From: Phascolarctobacterium sp.
GTDB lineage: Bacteria; Bacillota; Negativicutes; Acidaminococcales; Acidaminococcaceae
DNA: 64,000 nt
Direction of reading: 5' to 3'
Assembly: GCA_020024105.1 (NCBI GenBank)
Contig: JAHHUH010000008.1
Coordinates: 17,706-81,705 of the forward strand
Shown here: one piece after another, positions 27,983 through 38,768 of the stretch
Position numbering within the stretch: position 1 is the stretch's first letter
Layout: each line of letters starts with the position of its first letter
Translations under genes and position numbers: made by a program
The notes under the pieces: model-generated
What the model was told of the DNA's origin: nothing
What the model saw: only the letters and a program-made list of their open reading frames with translations
Databases searched by the model: none

Positions 27983-29247
27983 CCTTCATGCACCTCTGTT
28001 TGTAAAATAGTTGTAATATCACTAATGGCGATTTCTTTCTGCTCACTATTGGCCATGTTGCGCAGGACAACCTGATTGCGAGCGACCTCGTCATCACCGA
28101 AAATTAACACATAATGAGCTTTGACCCTGTTGGCAGCCTTCATCTGCGCCTTCATGCTACGGCCCTGGAAGTCGTAATCAACCTTCAGACCGTTCCGGCG
28201 TAAATCAATAGCAGCCTTAAAGGCCTTAGCAAAATGCTCCTGGTTGGGGCAGACTACGAAGACGTCCATGGCATCTGTAAAATCGGGCAGCAGGTTTTGG
28301 CTTTCTAAGGCCAGTAAAACCCTTTCCATACCCATAGCGAAGCCGATGCCCGGTGTTTCCGGTCCACCAACCTCTTTGATTAGGCCGTCATAGCGACCAC
28401 CGCCACAGACAGCGCTTTGTGCGCCTAAGGGAGCGTATTGGATTTCAAAAGCGGTCTTGGTGTAGTAGTCCAGACCACGTACCAGATTATGGTCCACCTC
28501 GTAATCCACTCCAGCTGCAGTCAGCAATTCCTTTAATCCGGCAAAATGCGCCTTGCATTCATCGCAGAGGCATTCCTCCAGGCTGGGAGCACCCTCACCC
28601 AATTCATGGCAATGGGGATTTTTGCAATCCAGCAGACGTAAGGGATTACGGTCATAGCGGGATTGGCAGTCCTTGCACAGCTCGTCAAAATGAGGTTTAA
28701 AGAATTCCTGTAACTTAACTCTGTGCTCCGGTCTGCATTTGGGGCAGCCAACGGAATTAATTTTTAATTTTAAATCCTTCAAGCCCAAGCTTTGCAGGAT
28801 TTGTACTGCCAATAATATAATTTCTGCGTCAATATTAGGGCCGGGTACACCCAGGGCCTCAATACCAAATTGATGGAATTGACGATAACGACCTGCCTGT
28901 GGGCGGTCATAACGGAACATAGGTCCCATATAGAACAGTTTCGTCGGTGCAGGGTCTGCATAAAGCTTGTGCTCAATGTAGGCACGTACTGCGGATGCAG
29001 TATTTTCCGGACGCAGAGTAATGCTTCTTTCACCACGGTCGGTAAAGGTGTACATTTCTTTTTCTACGACGTCGGTAGTTTCGCCAATGCCACGTAAAAA
29101 CAGCTCTGTATGTTCAAATACGGGAGTTCTGATTTCTTTGTAGCCATACTGAGCGCAAATTTTGCGCATAGTTTCTTCAAGGTACCGCCATGCCGTAACA
29201 TCCGTAGGCATGATATCCTTAGTACCTCTCGGTGCCGTTGTCAGCAT
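27979..29247 (-). CDS. hisS: Histidyl-tRNA synthetase
   Basis: 422-residue class II synthetase. RGTKDIMP at the N-terminus, motif 2 FRYDRPQAGRYRQFHQ, and the histidine-specific LVRGLDYYTKTAFE and GGGRYDGL blocks are all present, with a C-terminal anticodon domain (VDYDFQGRSMKAQMK). AGGAGG precedes the ATG. It forms a unit with aspS. Confidence 0.97.
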   Translation of the reverse strand: MLTTAPRGTKDIMPTDVTAWRYLEETMRKICAQYGYKEIRTPVFEHTELFLRGIGETTDVVEKEMYTFTDRGERSITLRPENTASAVRAYIEHKLYADPAPTKLFYMGPMFRYDRPQAGRYRQFHQFGIEALGVPGPNIDAEIILLAVQILQSLGLKDLKLKINSVGCPKCRPEHRVKLQEFFKPHFDELCKDCQSRYDRNPLRLLDCKNPHCHELGEGAPSLEECLCDECKAHFAGLKELLTAAGVDYEVDHNLVRGLDYYTKTAFEIQYAPLGAQSAVCGGGRYDGLIKEVGGPETPGIGFAMGMERVLLALESQNLLPDFTDAMDVFVVCPNQEHFAKAFKAAIDLRRNGLKVDYDFQGRSMKAQMKAANRVKAHYVLIFGDDEVARNQVVLRNMANSEQKEIAISDITTILQTEVHEG

Positions 29248-29258
29248 GCTTATTCCTC

Positions 29259-30686
29259 CTATTCTTCAAATAGCAGCCTCCGCTTTTCAGCCAGCTGCTG
29301 TAGGTTACTTGTATAAGTAAATATATTTTTCGGCATATTTAGCTTGTGTAGATGGTGACCATCTGCCTGGGGCACCTTGGTCGCAGAGGAAGGTCCAATT
29401 CCAATCACGATATGTCTTTCCTCCATCATCTGCACATTATAAATACTTTCCGTTCCCGGTAAAGCATAGCCGATATTAGCTAAATGACCCAGCATATAGT
29501 GCTGGCGGTATAAATAATAGGGTCTCATGCCCAAGTTCCTGGCAGTTTCCATGCCCTTCAGTACCATTGTGGAGGCACTGGCAGGTGGCAGGCCAATATG
29601 GGAGCCGAAAAGTGCGGCATCCTTTTTTAGCGTCAGGGTATGTACAGTTAAATTTTGGGGTGCCAATTGGCCGATTCCCTCCAGGGAAGCAAGGATATCC
29701 TCCTCAGTTTCACCGGGTAAGCCGATAATCAGGTCCGTGTTAATGACGGGAATACTGCTAGCTAAGGCCTGTTCGTAGGCCCGATAGAAATCGGCTACGG
29801 TATGACGTCGACCAATGACCTGGAGTGTCTTATCATGGAGGGTCTGAGGATTGACGCTCATACGCGTTACACCTACGGCTTCCATGGCAGCCAGCTTACC
29901 GGTAGTAAAACAGTCCGGCCTGCCCGCTTCTACGGTAAATTCCCTGATACTGGGCAGATGTAGGTACTTATCCGCTAAATGCAATAGCCTGGTAAAGGCT
30001 GTTTCACTTAAACTGGTAGGTGTACCGCCTCCAATATACAAGGAAGTTACATTCAAGCTATACATACTTAACAATTTTACCACATTTTTGATATCTTGTT
30101 CAATGAAATTTAAAAAGTTTTGTTGAGATTCTTCATCTTTAGGTACAATTCCTGAAGGAAAGGAACAATAAGTGCATTTTGTAGGGCAAAAAGGAATACC
30201 GATATAGATACCTGCTTCCTTATTTTGGTCAGGCAGCAGCTGCTTCTGCAATCGACAGATGGAGGTGAGCAGCTGTCCCTGTTCTAAAGGCAGCAGGTAC
30301 TGCTTTTGTAGATAAGCAGGCAGATCGCTAAAGGCTACTCCCCCATCCACCAGCTTATGAGCCAGCTTACCAGGACGGACACCTGTTAAAATACCCCAGG
30401 GCAGTTCCAGCCTAAGTCCGGTCTGCTGAGTTAGGACCTCCAGCACGGCCAGCTTTACACAGCGGCTGAACTCTCCAGTGACTGCCTCCGATACCGGGTA
30501 GGGCTTGCTGATTAGGGTAGTGTGAGAAGAGCTGAGGCTTGCTCTTATTCCCTGCTCATCATCAAGAAGCTTGAGCAGATATTCTCCCTCTGCCGCAGGA
30601 TAAAATGCGAATAACGCGGCCATATCATTTATGGACCGCGTTACATCATAGGCCAGAGAATGGTGTAGGGTAAAGCTGTGCTGCAT
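29259..30686 (-). CDS. hemZ: Coproporphyrinogen dehydrogenase-like radical SAM protein
   Basis: 475 residues: an N-terminal ~160-residue extension, then a radical SAM domain with the CxxxCxxC motif in GIPFCPTKCTYCSFPSG, followed by YIGGGTPTSL and MSVNPQTLHDKTL. This is the HemZ branch of HemN-like proteins, often next to hisS in Clostridia. An anaerobic role in haem synthesis is assumed for the family; HemW-type functions are an alternative. Confidence 0.82.
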   Translation of the reverse strand: MQHSFTLHHSLAYDVTRSINDMAALFAFYPAAEGEYLLKLLDDEQGIRASLSSSHTTLISKPYPVSEAVTGEFSRCVKLAVLEVLTQQTGLRLELPWGILTGVRPGKLAHKLVDGGVAFSDLPAYLQKQYLLPLEQGQLLTSICRLQKQLLPDQNKEAGIYIGIPFCPTKCTYCSFPSGIVPKDEESQQNFLNFIEQDIKNVVKLLSMYSLNVTSLYIGGGTPTSLSETAFTRLLHLADKYLHLPSIREFTVEAGRPDCFTTGKLAAMEAVGVTRMSVNPQTLHDKTLQVIGRRHTVADFYRAYEQALASSIPVINTDLIIGLPGETEEDILASLEGIGQLAPQNLTVHTLTLKKDAALFGSHIGLPPASASTMVLKGMETARNLGMRPYYLYRQHYMLGHLANIGYALPGTESIYNVQMMEERHIVIGIGPSSATKVPQADGHHLHKLNMPKNIFTYTSNLQQLAEKRRLLFEE

Positions 30687-31774
30687 TATGGCTGCACCTC
30701 CTCTTTCTTCTCTTCCAGCTTCTCATTCGCATGCCACAGCTCCTTATACAAGACACGGTACACAGCAGCTACAGGTACGGCAAAAAGCATACCCAGGATA
30801 CCAAAGAGCTTGGCACCAATCAGCAGGCTGATAATGAGAATAACGGGATGTAAATTTATTTTTCGTCCCATAACTTCGGGCATAATCCAGTGGCTATCTA
30901 TCTGATAGAAGACCAGATAGAAAAGAGCTACATGTAGGGCATCCGTTGAGGATTGGCCGTAGGCGATAAAAATCGCAGGTACCGCACCAATCATGGGGCC
31001 TACCAGAGGAATTGTTTCGGCTAATAAGGCTAAAAAGCCCAAAACCAGGGGGAACTGTACACCCAGAGACATCGTACCGATGGTAATACAGAAGCCGGCA
31101 ATCAGGCTCAGCTTACCCAGACCGGAGATATAGGCACTGATATTATAGCCGATTTCATCCAGCACATGGGCCACCTGGGGTTGAGCGTCATAATTAAAAA
31201 GATTAATGAACATGGAGCGCAGCTGGCGCCAGTCCCTAATGAAATAAAAGGACATAAATGGTACTACAATCAGACCAATCAGGTTAGTTACAACATCCAT
31301 ACTGGAAGCCAATAGCTTACGCAGAAGGTCATTAACAAAGCCCATGGACCAGCTTAAAATATCCTCCAGTAGCATGCTGAAATTAGAGGGCAGCTGGGGA
31401 ATGCCACCCTGGCTGAGGAAGGTATCCAGGTTTGCTTCCTTGGCATGGAGGAAAACCTTGGGCATCTTAACCAGCAGCTCGTTTATCTGTCCAAAAAGCG
31501 GCAATACCAGTAGTCCTACGGCGATGACCAGCATCATACAAAAGCCTATCAGGGCCAGGACGATGGCGAAAACGCGGGAGGGGTGTATGGTTCCCTGCCC
31601 TACGCTGACCTTGGTAATGGCATTAACCACCGGATAAAGAGCAAAAGCCAGAAAAATAGCTAGGATGATGGGCAGTAGGAAGGCTGCTAGCTGGTACATG
31701 ATATAGGAGATTAATGCTGTTATCAGAAGTTTAAAACTTGTACTTTTTCTTATAATCGGCCAATATTTAAGCAT
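30686..31774 (-). CDS. AI-2E family transporter (PerM/YtvI type)
   Basis: 362 residues with about seven or eight hydrophobic helices and the conserved C-terminal stretch PLVGPMIGAVPAIFIAYGQ, then IMPEVMGRKINLHPV. The family includes exporters of signals and Na+/H+ antiporters, so the substrate is open. It overlaps hemZ by one base (TAATG). Confidence 0.85.
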   Translation of the reverse strand: MLKYWPIIRKSTSFKLLITALISYIMYQLAAFLLPIILAIFLAFALYPVVNAITKVSVGQGTIHPSRVFAIVLALIGFCMMLVIAVGLLVLPLFGQINELLVKMPKVFLHAKEANLDTFLSQGGIPQLPSNFSMLLEDILSWSMGFVNDLLRKLLASSMDVVTNLIGLIVVPFMSFYFIRDWRQLRSMFINLFNYDAQPQVAHVLDEIGYNISAYISGLGKLSLIAGFCITIGTMSLGVQFPLVLGFLALLAETIPLVGPMIGAVPAIFIAYGQSSTDALHVALFYLVFYQIDSHWIMPEVMGRKINLHPVILIISLLIGAKLFGILGMLFAVPVAAVYRVLYKELWHANEKLEEKKEEVQP

Positions 31775-31777
31775 GAT

Positions 31778-32398
31778 TTACTGCAGAAAGGGATTTCTGC
31801 GTCTTTCCCACCCAACTGTTGTGTCCGGTCCATGACCGGGTAATAAATGGACATCATCCTCCATGGTGAGAATTTTATCCTTCAGACCCTGAATTAACTG
31901 CTTGTAATTACCACCGGGAAAATCCGTACGACCGATGGACTCACTGAAAATAGAATCACCACAGAAAACTACGTCCTCATGTCTAATGCATACACCACCA
32001 GGAGTATGACCGGGTGTTGCATAAATAGTAAAGTCCATGCCGGCTACAGTGACAACCTCTCCTTCGTGGAAGAAAAAGTCCGGCTTGCAGCTTTTAAAAA
32101 CAGTATTCATAAACATTGCCAAATTGCTACGGGGATTGGTTAGCATGGGCGCATCAGCCTCACTGACGTACACAGGTACACCGGTTGCCTCCTTAACCTC
32201 AGTTAGACCACCAATGTGGTCGCTATGGCCGTGGGTCAGGAAAATAGCTTTGACAGAAATGCCCAGTTTTTCCACCAGCTCCATAATTCTTTCCGGTTCT
32301 GCACCAGGATCGATAATTACACCTTCGTGCAGAGCATCATTAACTGCAATATAGCAATTAGTACCCAACATGCCTACTTCTAATTTGTATACCTTCAT
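31778..32398 (-). CDS. MBL-fold hydrolase (glyoxalase II-like)
   Basis: 206 residues with the zinc motif THGHSDHIGG, further ligands in TPGHTPGG and FCGDSIF, and a late His in LLPGHGPDT. Similar small MBL proteins hydrolyse thioesters (GloB2/YcbL group). AGGAGG precedes the start; it follows dtd closely, so it belongs to the rel-dtd unit. Confidence 0.85.
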   Translation of the reverse strand: MKVYKLEVGMLGTNCYIAVNDALHEGVIIDPGAEPERIMELVEKLGISVKAIFLTHGHSDHIGGLTEVKEATGVPVYVSEADAPMLTNPRSNLAMFMNTVFKSCKPDFFFHEGEVVTVAGMDFTIYATPGHTPGGVCIRHEDVVFCGDSIFSESIGRTDFPGGNYKQLIQGLKDKILTMEDDVHLLPGHGPDTTVGWERRRNPFLQ

Positions 32399-32406
32399 AG
32401 GACCTC

Positions 32407-32856
32407 CTAAAATATTTTTCTACTATCTAATAAAATGGTTACTGGGCCATTATTAACCAGGCTGACCAGCATATGTGCTTGAAAAACCCCTGTTTCAACG
32501 GTTAAGCCCTGCTCCCGGCAATGCTCGACAAAACGTTCATAATAGCTGGTAGCAATTTCCGGTGCTGCTGCTTCTGCAAAATAAGGACGCTTTCCCTTAC
32601 GACAGTCGCCGAAAAGGGTGAATTGGGAAACAGCTAGAATACTGCCCCCCACGTCCTGGATGGATAAATTCATCTTACCAGCCTCATCTTCAAAAATACG
32701 CAGGCCACAGACCTTATCTACAATATATTTTAAATCCTTATCCGTATCACCCTCGGCTACGCCTAGGAGTACCAGCAGGCCCTTTTCGATACGACCTGTC
32801 AGCTCCCCCTCCACTGTAACCTGGGCACGGTCAACACGCTGCACTACAGCTCTCAT
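32407..32856 (-). CDS. dtd: D-aminoacyl-tRNA deacylase
   Basis: 149 residues, the normal length. [15 protein letters not shown], the [15 protein letters not shown] block with the catalytic Ser-Gln, and the cross-subunit Gly-Pro motif [12 protein letters not shown] are present. It removes D-amino acids from tRNA. The start overlaps the rel stop by 4 nt, the common rel-dtd arrangement of Firmicutes. Confidence 0.96.
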   Translation of the reverse strand: MRAVVQRVDRAQVTVEGELTGRIEKGLLVLLGVAEGDTDKDLKYIVDKVCGLRIFEDEAGKMNLSIQDVGGSILAVSQFTLFGDCRKGKRPYFAEAAAPEIATSYYERFVEHCREQGLTVETGVFQAHMLVSLVNNGPVTILLDSRKIF

Positions 32857-35090
32857 TTTCTACCCCCAATGGATCCGGAAATAATTCTTTCTACGTTATA
32901 AACGCCCTTGATACGGCGAATTCTATTCATCAGATAATCCAACTGCTCCAGGGTGGCAATGTCCAGACCGATATTCATGGAGCAAACCTTATTTTTATCC
33001 ACTCCGCAATTCAGGGAATAGATATTTAATTTCGCTTCGCTGGTAACCGTCATTACATCACTCATAATATTAGGACGGTCAGTAGATGTTACCAGGATAT
33101 GCACCTTATAGACAGAATCCAGGCTCACATCCCAGGAAACATCGATGAGGCGGCCTCGCTCGGCAGGGTTATTGCTGAGAATGTTGGGACAGTCAGTACG
33201 ATGGACGGACACACCGCTACCACGGGTAACGTAGCCTACGACCGGGTCACCGGGAATGGGATTACAGCAGCGGGCCAGCTTGACCATGATGCCGTCCTCA
33301 CCCTTAACCAGAATACCATGACTAGTTTTAGCCTTGGATTTACGAGGCTTCAGCTCTGCTAAAAGGGCTGACAGGTCCTTAGTCGTATTCTGCCGCTGCT
33401 CTTTTTTATAAATATCCACCAGCTTGGACATTACGGCGCTTAGAGTAACACCACCATAACCCAGGGCAGCCAAAAGGTTTTCATCGGAGTCGATGCGCAT
33501 TCTGGCACCGACCTCCTTCAACTTTTCAGGCTTGGTCATCATTTTGGCATCGTAGCCCAGGCGTTTAACCTCTTTTTCCAGCATTTCACGACCTTTGATG
33601 ATATTTTCTTCCCTGCGTTCCTTCTTAAACCAGCTCTTAATTTTATTACGAGTGTCGGAAGAGCCAGCTATGTTCAGCCAGTCACGGCTGGGACCACTGG
33701 CCTGCTTGGAGGTGATAACCTCGACGATATCGCCGTTCTTCAGTTTGGCATCCAGGGGAACGATACGGCCATTAACTTTGGCACCAACACAGCGGTTACC
33801 TACTGCTGTATGGATACGGTAGGCAAAGTCAATGGGCACGGAGCCTACGGGCAGGTCGATGACGTCGCCACGAGGGGTGAAGACAAAGACCTCGTCGGCA
33901 AAAATGTCCATTTTGACCGTGTTGACAAAGTCGCGGGTATCATTCATATCCTTATGCCATTCCAGCAGCTGACGGAGCCAGGAGAGCTTAGCATCAAAGC
34001 ATTTATCACTACTGCTGCCGCTAGCCGGCTTGCTGTTGCCACTTTCCTTATAACGCCAGTGGGCAGCAACACCATATTCGGAAATGCGGTGCATTTCAAA
34101 GGTACGGATTTGGATTTCCAGGGGCTGACCACCGGTGGAAAGAACCGTGGTATGGAGGGACTGGTACATATTGGATTTAGGCACGGCTACATAGTCCTTA
34201 AAGCGGCCCGGAATGGGACGCCACATGCTATGTACGATACCCAGGGTGCCATAGCAGTCCTTAACCGTGTCTACCAGCACACGGATGGCCAGTAAATCGT
34301 AAATTTCACTTAATTCCTTATGGTCGCGCAGCATTTTTTTATGAATACTGTAGAAATTTTTGGGACGACCTTGGATTTCACAGCGGATGCCGGCTTTTTC
34401 CAGGCTACTGCGCATGATATCCATGGCCTGGTTGATCAGGTCCTCGCGTTCACGACGTTTGATTTTAACCTGCTCTACCAGATTATAATAAATCTCCGGC
34501 TCCATATACCGGAAGGCCAGGTCCTCCAGCTCCCATTTAATGGTATAAATACCTAGACGATGGGCCAGAGGTGCATAAATTTCCAGAGTTTCACGAGAAA
34601 TAGACTGCTGCTTATGGGGCGGCATATATTTCATGGTGCGCATATTATGTAATCGGTCAGCCAGCTTGATTAAAACTACACGTATATCCCTAGCCATGGC
34701 CAAGAACATTTTGCGGTAGTTTTCCATCTGCCGGTCTTCTTTGGAGATATATTCTATTTTACCTAATTTGGTTACGCCGTCCACCAAATTGGCAACAGTT
34801 TCACCGAAGCGTTCCTTAATATTCTCCAGTGTATATTCCGTATCCTCAACTACGTCATGTAAAAAGGCCGCAGCCAAGGTTTTTTCATCCATCTGTAGCT
34901 GGGCAAGAATACCGGCCACGCCAACGGGATGAATAATATAGGGCTCACCAGATTTTCTCTGTTGCTTAGCATGGGCTTCTTTGGCTAAGTCATAGGCCTT
35001 ATGGATAAAGGCCATCTGTTCCTCATCCAGATAGGCCTTGGCCATCTCATCAAATTCTTCTATTTTTGTAATATTACCTGTTGCAGGCAT
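32853..35090 (-). CDS. rel: Bifunctional (p)ppGpp synthetase/hydrolase
   Basis: 745 residues. The HD hydrolase domain is intact ([21 protein letters not shown]), and so is the synthetase ([19 protein letters not shown]). A TGS domain ([17 protein letters not shown]), a conserved Cys region and a C-terminal ACT domain follow. It is the long Rel/SpoT-type enzyme of the stringent response; CodY in this window would respond to the GTP level it changes. Confidence 0.96.
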   Translation of the reverse strand: MPATGNITKIEEFDEMAKAYLDEEQMAFIHKAYDLAKEAHAKQQRKSGEPYIIHPVGVAGILAQLQMDEKTLAAAFLHDVVEDTEYTLENIKERFGETVANLVDGVTKLGKIEYISKEDRQMENYRKMFLAMARDIRVVLIKLADRLHNMRTMKYMPPHKQQSISRETLEIYAPLAHRLGIYTIKWELEDLAFRYMEPEIYYNLVEQVKIKRREREDLINQAMDIMRSSLEKAGIRCEIQGRPKNFYSIHKKMLRDHKELSEIYDLLAIRVLVDTVKDCYGTLGIVHSMWRPIPGRFKDYVAVPKSNMYQSLHTTVLSTGGQPLEIQIRTFEMHRISEYGVAAHWRYKESGNSKPASGSSSDKCFDAKLSWLRQLLEWHKDMNDTRDFVNTVKMDIFADEVFVFTPRGDVIDLPVGSVPIDFAYRIHTAVGNRCVGAKVNGRIVPLDAKLKNGDIVEVITSKQASGPSRDWLNIAGSSDTRNKIKSWFKKERREENIIKGREMLEKEVKRLGYDAKMMTKPEKLKEVGARMRIDSDENLLAALGYGGVTLSAVMSKLVDIYKKEQRQNTTKDLSALLAELKPRKSKAKTSHGILVKGEDGIMVKLARCCNPIPGDPVVGYVTRGSGVSVHRTDCPNILSNNPAERGRLIDVSWDVSLDSVYKVHILVTSTDRPNIMSDVMTVTSEAKLNIYSLNCGVDKNKVCSMNIGLDIATLEQLDYLMNRIRRIKGVYNVERIISGSIGGRK

Positions 35091-35112
35091 ATCCTTCCAC
35101 TCCCATCCTCAC

Positions 35113-37434
35113 TTATAGCCCTAGTAGAATCTCCTGCTGGGTTAAGCGTAAATTTTCTTCTGCAAGCCTTAGCGTTTCTTTGCTTTCCATCTGCAGCCTG
35201 CAATATAGAGGTGATTCCTCCAGGCTACGCCTTCTAATCGTTCCTAGAGTAATCCGGGCTTCATCCAGATGGATAAAGCCCAATTCTTCCATAATAAGCA
35301 GGGCATTATTACTTACATAGGCCGCTTCCTCCTGAAGAAAGGCGGCTCTATCAACACTTCCCTGCTGCAGGCGTCGTTTAAGCTTCTGGTAGGCTACGGC
35401 CAGTACCTCTCGTGTGGGGTGTGTCAGGGCCAGGCTATTTGCCATCCGTGTACAATCATCGTTATTGTATAATAGGATAATTTTTTGTACACAGGGAGAC
35501 AGCTCCTTCACAACGCTGCGAATGGATTGCTGAGGCAAATCGTAACAGATTGCGACAGGTGAGTCAATAACTTCACCATATTTTAACAAATGTACAGGCT
35601 TCTCCAATTGCTCCTGGGGTAAGGTCTGCACATCATTTACATAAAGGGTCACCTTGTTTTCGGTGCGTGCCCAAGCTCGTACTGCTTCCAGCTTGCCGGC
35701 TTTTTCCCGACGATAGTCCCCCAGCTGTAGCTGGGGACGCAATGATAGGCCGTGTAGCTGTACGGAAACTTCGTTTCGCCACTGGTTGATGCGGGGACTA
35801 AAGGCGATATCCAGGGACATGCCGTCATAGAGGAAGGGCAGAAGATTGGCCTTATTCCACATTAAGCCCTTGTAGCCCCCTCCCTGCTGCTCAATAAAGA
35901 ACTGCAGGTGATTCTTTTCCTTGCCGATGGCCCGTGGACAACGGAGCTTAGCATTCTGAAAAGCAAAAACAGGTGCCGGATTATCACAGCCGAAGGGCTC
36001 CAGCAGGCTAAGCTCCTGTAAATCGCGTACCTTGATTACTGTATTTTTCGGTAGCAGGCTATCAATTACCTGGATGGGTAAATAGTCATCTTCCTGTAAA
36101 TGCTCACGCACATAGGCTTGGAAGCGCTGCTTAAATTCTGGCAGCTTATCTGCGGGGAGGGTCAGGCCTGCAGCCTGATGATGGCCACCAAATTGAGTAA
36201 GGATATCCGCCTCCGCTGCAATAGCCTCATACAGGTTAAGCGCCGGTATACTACGGCAGCTGCCCTTCGCCATCCCCTCTTCGTTGATGCTGATGAGGAT
36301 GGTGGGCAGGTTGTACTTATCCACCAGACGGGAGGCTACTATACCGATAACCCCCTGATGCCAGCCCTTGGAGGCCAGAACGATGGCTGTGTCAATATGC
36401 TCCTCCTGGGCCAAAAGTTCCTCGGCCTCCTCCTGAATCTGCTTACTGATTTCCTGACGGAGACTATTTTCTCTGTTCAGCTCCTCCGCAATAGTCTTAG
36501 CCTTGTCCTTATCTTGGGTAATGAACAGCTCCACTGCCAGCTGGGCATGTTCTAAACGACCGGAGGCGTTAAGCCTGGGCGCCAGACCAAAGCCGATGTT
36601 TTCTGAGGTAATAGCGTCCTTCTGACAGCCACTGCCTTCAATCAAGGTCTGAAGACCTACTAAACGGGTGGAGGCCATGGCCTTTAAGCCACGACGTACC
36701 AGCTCCCTATTTTCTCCTATCAGGGGAACTATATCCGCTACCGTTCCCAGTGCTACCAACTCCGTCAGCTCCTCCCAGTAGAGGTGCTTACCGGTACGAC
36801 GCTGTTCCAAAGCCTGGCACAGCTTAAAGGCTACACCTACCCCGCTCAGTACCTTAAAAGGATACTGGCAGTCTTCCTGCTTGGGATTAATGATGGCATA
36901 GGCCTGGGGCAGTACAGGTGGTACAGTATGGTGGTCCGTAATAATAATATCCATCCCCTGAGGCGCGTGGGCTACCTCCTGGACACCACTAATACCACAG
37001 TCAACTGTAGCCACTAGGGTTGTTCCACTATCATAAATTGTTTTTAAAGCTTCATCGTTAAGCCCGTAGCCCTCATTATCCCGTTTGGGAATGTAGGTAC
37101 TGACATCGGCTCCACAACGTTGTAAATAAATATAAAGTAAAGAAGAGGCTGTAATACCATCCACATCATAATCACCATAAACGGTAATCTTTTCACCGTG
37201 GGCCAGTGCTCTTTCAATACGTAGTACGGTTTTATCCATATCCTTGAGCAAATAGGGATCATGGAAGGGTGCTTCGCTACCATAGAGGAATTCCTTGATA
37301 GCTGCTTCCGTAGTCATGCCCCTCTCCCAGAGAATACCCGTTACTAAGGGAGAGATACCCAGTTTTTGTGCCAGAATCTGGACCTTCTCCTTATTATAGC
37401 CTTGCAGCTGCCATTTTTTTGCCTTCCCAATCAT
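35113..37434 (-). CDS. recJ: Single-stranded-DNA-specific exonuclease RecJ
   Basis: 773 residues. DHH-phosphoesterase motifs are YGDYDVDGITA, VDCGISG and IITDHHTVP; the DHHA1 domain has GWHQGVIGIVASR and QFGGHHQAAG. About 190 extra C-terminal residues beyond the OB fold are characteristic of Firmicute RecJ. It degrades 5' ssDNA tails in recombination and mismatch repair. Confidence 0.95.
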   Translation of the reverse strand: MIGKAKKWQLQGYNKEKVQILAQKLGISPLVTGILWERGMTTEAAIKEFLYGSEAPFHDPYLLKDMDKTVLRIERALAHGEKITVYGDYDVDGITASSLLYIYLQRCGADVSTYIPKRDNEGYGLNDEALKTIYDSGTTLVATVDCGISGVQEVAHAPQGMDIIITDHHTVPPVLPQAYAIINPKQEDCQYPFKVLSGVGVAFKLCQALEQRRTGKHLYWEELTELVALGTVADIVPLIGENRELVRRGLKAMASTRLVGLQTLIEGSGCQKDAITSENIGFGLAPRLNASGRLEHAQLAVELFITQDKDKAKTIAEELNRENSLRQEISKQIQEEAEELLAQEEHIDTAIVLASKGWHQGVIGIVASRLVDKYNLPTILISINEEGMAKGSCRSIPALNLYEAIAAEADILTQFGGHHQAAGLTLPADKLPEFKQRFQAYVREHLQEDDYLPIQVIDSLLPKNTVIKVRDLQELSLLEPFGCDNPAPVFAFQNAKLRCPRAIGKEKNHLQFFIEQQGGGYKGLMWNKANLLPFLYDGMSLDIAFSPRINQWRNEVSVQLHGLSLRPQLQLGDYRREKAGKLEAVRAWARTENKVTLYVNDVQTLPQEQLEKPVHLLKYGEVIDSPVAICYDLPQQSIRSVVKELSPCVQKIILLYNNDDCTRMANSLALTHPTREVLAVAYQKLKRRLQQGSVDRAAFLQEEAAYVSNNALLIMEELGFIHLDEARITLGTIRRRSLEESPLYCRLQMESKETLRLAEENLRLTQQEILLGL

Positions 37435-37436
37435 GG

Positions 37437-37787
37437 TTATACCTCTGCCTTAGATTTATTGATTTTATCTGCAGGCGGTACAGTACCATCATGGAACTGC
37501 TGGTTATGCATCAGCATTTTATTTTGTTCTTCCAGCTTCTTGATTTCATTTTCCAAGGTCGTAATTTGTTCATGCAGCTTTTTACCCTGGAGATAATGGG
37601 TTGCCTTCTGCTTGAGCATATAGCAGGTTGCTACTAATAATCCCATCAGGAAGGAACCAAGAATAACCATCACCAGGGAGGTATTAAAGCTGAAGATAAA
37701 AAAATTAAGAGAAACCCCTACTGCATTTTGAATAGCAAAAAGGGCTACACCAATACTAATAATAATTGTTAAAATTAAAAAGGGCAT
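37437..37787 (-). CDS. LapA-domain membrane protein
   Basis: 116 residues: two membrane helices at the N-terminus (LTIIISIGVALFAIQNA and SLVMVILGSFLMGLLVATC), then a cytosolic coiled coil (KKLHEQITTLENEIKKLEEQ). This is the lipopolysaccharide-assembly-protein-A (DUF1049) layout. It starts the recJ transcript, 2 nt from recJ. Confidence 0.8.
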   Translation of the reverse strand: MPFLILTIIISIGVALFAIQNAVGVSLNFFIFSFNTSLVMVILGSFLMGLLVATCYMLKQKATHYLQGKKLHEQITTLENEIKKLEEQNKMLMHNQQFHDGTVPPADKINKSKAEV

Positions 37788-37994
37788 CTAACCAACTCCT
37801 TCACAGTGAATTTTGCTAACATTTTAACTTTCTATATTCGTGACATATAAATAAAATTCCTGCCAAAAATCTAGGAATTTGTAAACTATTGTGAGATATT
37901 TATAGTATATATTTTATTATATGCTAAACCCAAAAATAAGGACTATATATCCATAAAAATATTGCGAAAAAGTCAAAAATTTTTCATAACTTAT

Positions 37995-38003
37995 TGATAT
38001 AAT
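37995..38003 (+). promoter_or_regulatory. Extended -10 promoter for the DUF3298-type gene
   Basis: TGATATAAT about 32 nt before the start; AAGGAGG serves as ribosome-binding site. Confidence 0.55.
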
Positions 38004-38035
38004 AATATTAATTAATATACAAGGAGGTATATCTA

Positions 38036-38665
38036 ATGAAAAAGTTATTAGGCTTAGCAGCTCTGTTATTAGCTGTAAATACAACAGCTTTTGCAGCAGT
38101 TACTACCACAGAAGAAAATTATAGCTTAGAGATGAAATATCCTGTTGTTGAATTGGCCAATCAGGCTGCCGCTGACAGAATCAATTCCTACTATGCTAAG
38201 GATGCTGAAAAATTTAGAAAGGAAGTTTACAAGGCCAGTCATAGCCAGGCTGCTACCAATTATGAGGTTAAATATGAGGATGACAACTATTTAGCTGTAG
38301 CTACTACCTACTGGCATTATGATCGTGGCGCTGCTCATGGTATTTTCTTTACAGATGCCAAGGTATTTGACAAGGAAACCGGTAAGGCTCTGCCCCTGAA
38401 GCACTTCTTGCCTAAGGTTCCCAGCGCTAAGGTTTTAGACCAGGCTATTCGTGAGGGTAAGCTCCCATTCTATTCTGTTAATAATCCGAAGCCCCTGGAG
38501 CAGACCAGCTTCTTTGGCCTGAAGTATATTAGCGATAGCTATTTTATCGATAAGGATAATAATGTTTATCTGCTCTATGCTCCCTATGACTTGTCTTCCT
38601 ATGCAGCAGGTACTACCATGGTAAAATTAAACCCGGAAATTGTTGCTAATCTGGAAGCAAAATAA
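38036..38665 (+). CDS. Secreted DUF4163/DUF3298-type protein
   Basis: 209 residues with a signal peptide cut near AFA (KKLLGLAALLLAVNTTAFA). The mature protein has an N-terminal strand-rich part (NYSLEMKYPVVE) and the DUF3298-like YWHYDRGAAHGIFFTDAKVF followed by YLLYAPYDLSSYAAG, similar to the extracellular part of RsiV-type anti-sigma factors. There is no membrane anchor or sigma-binding domain, so its role is unknown. It is monocistronic. Confidence 0.78.
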   Translation: MKKLLGLAALLLAVNTTAFAAVTTTEENYSLEMKYPVVELANQAAADRINSYYAKDAEKFRKEVYKASHSQAATNYEVKYEDDNYLAVATTYWHYDRGAAHGIFFTDAKVFDKETGKALPLKHFLPKVPSAKVLDQAIREGKLPFYSVNNPKPLEQTSFFGLKYISDSYFIDKDNNVYLLYAPYDLSSYAAGTTMVKLNPEIVANLEAK

Positions 38666-38687
38666 AAAATTATAACCAAATAAGAAC

Positions 38688-38729
38688 AACCCTTAGTTCT
38701 GTTGTAACAGAGCTAAGGGTTAATTTTTT
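38688..38729 (+). terminator. Terminator after the DUF3298-type gene
   Basis: AACCCTTAG / CTAAGGGTT arms with an inner CTGT/ACAG pairing, then six T. Confidence 0.88.
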
Positions 38730-38768
38730 GCCTAAAATTTTTCCTATGGAAGCATTTAGTGCGGAAGC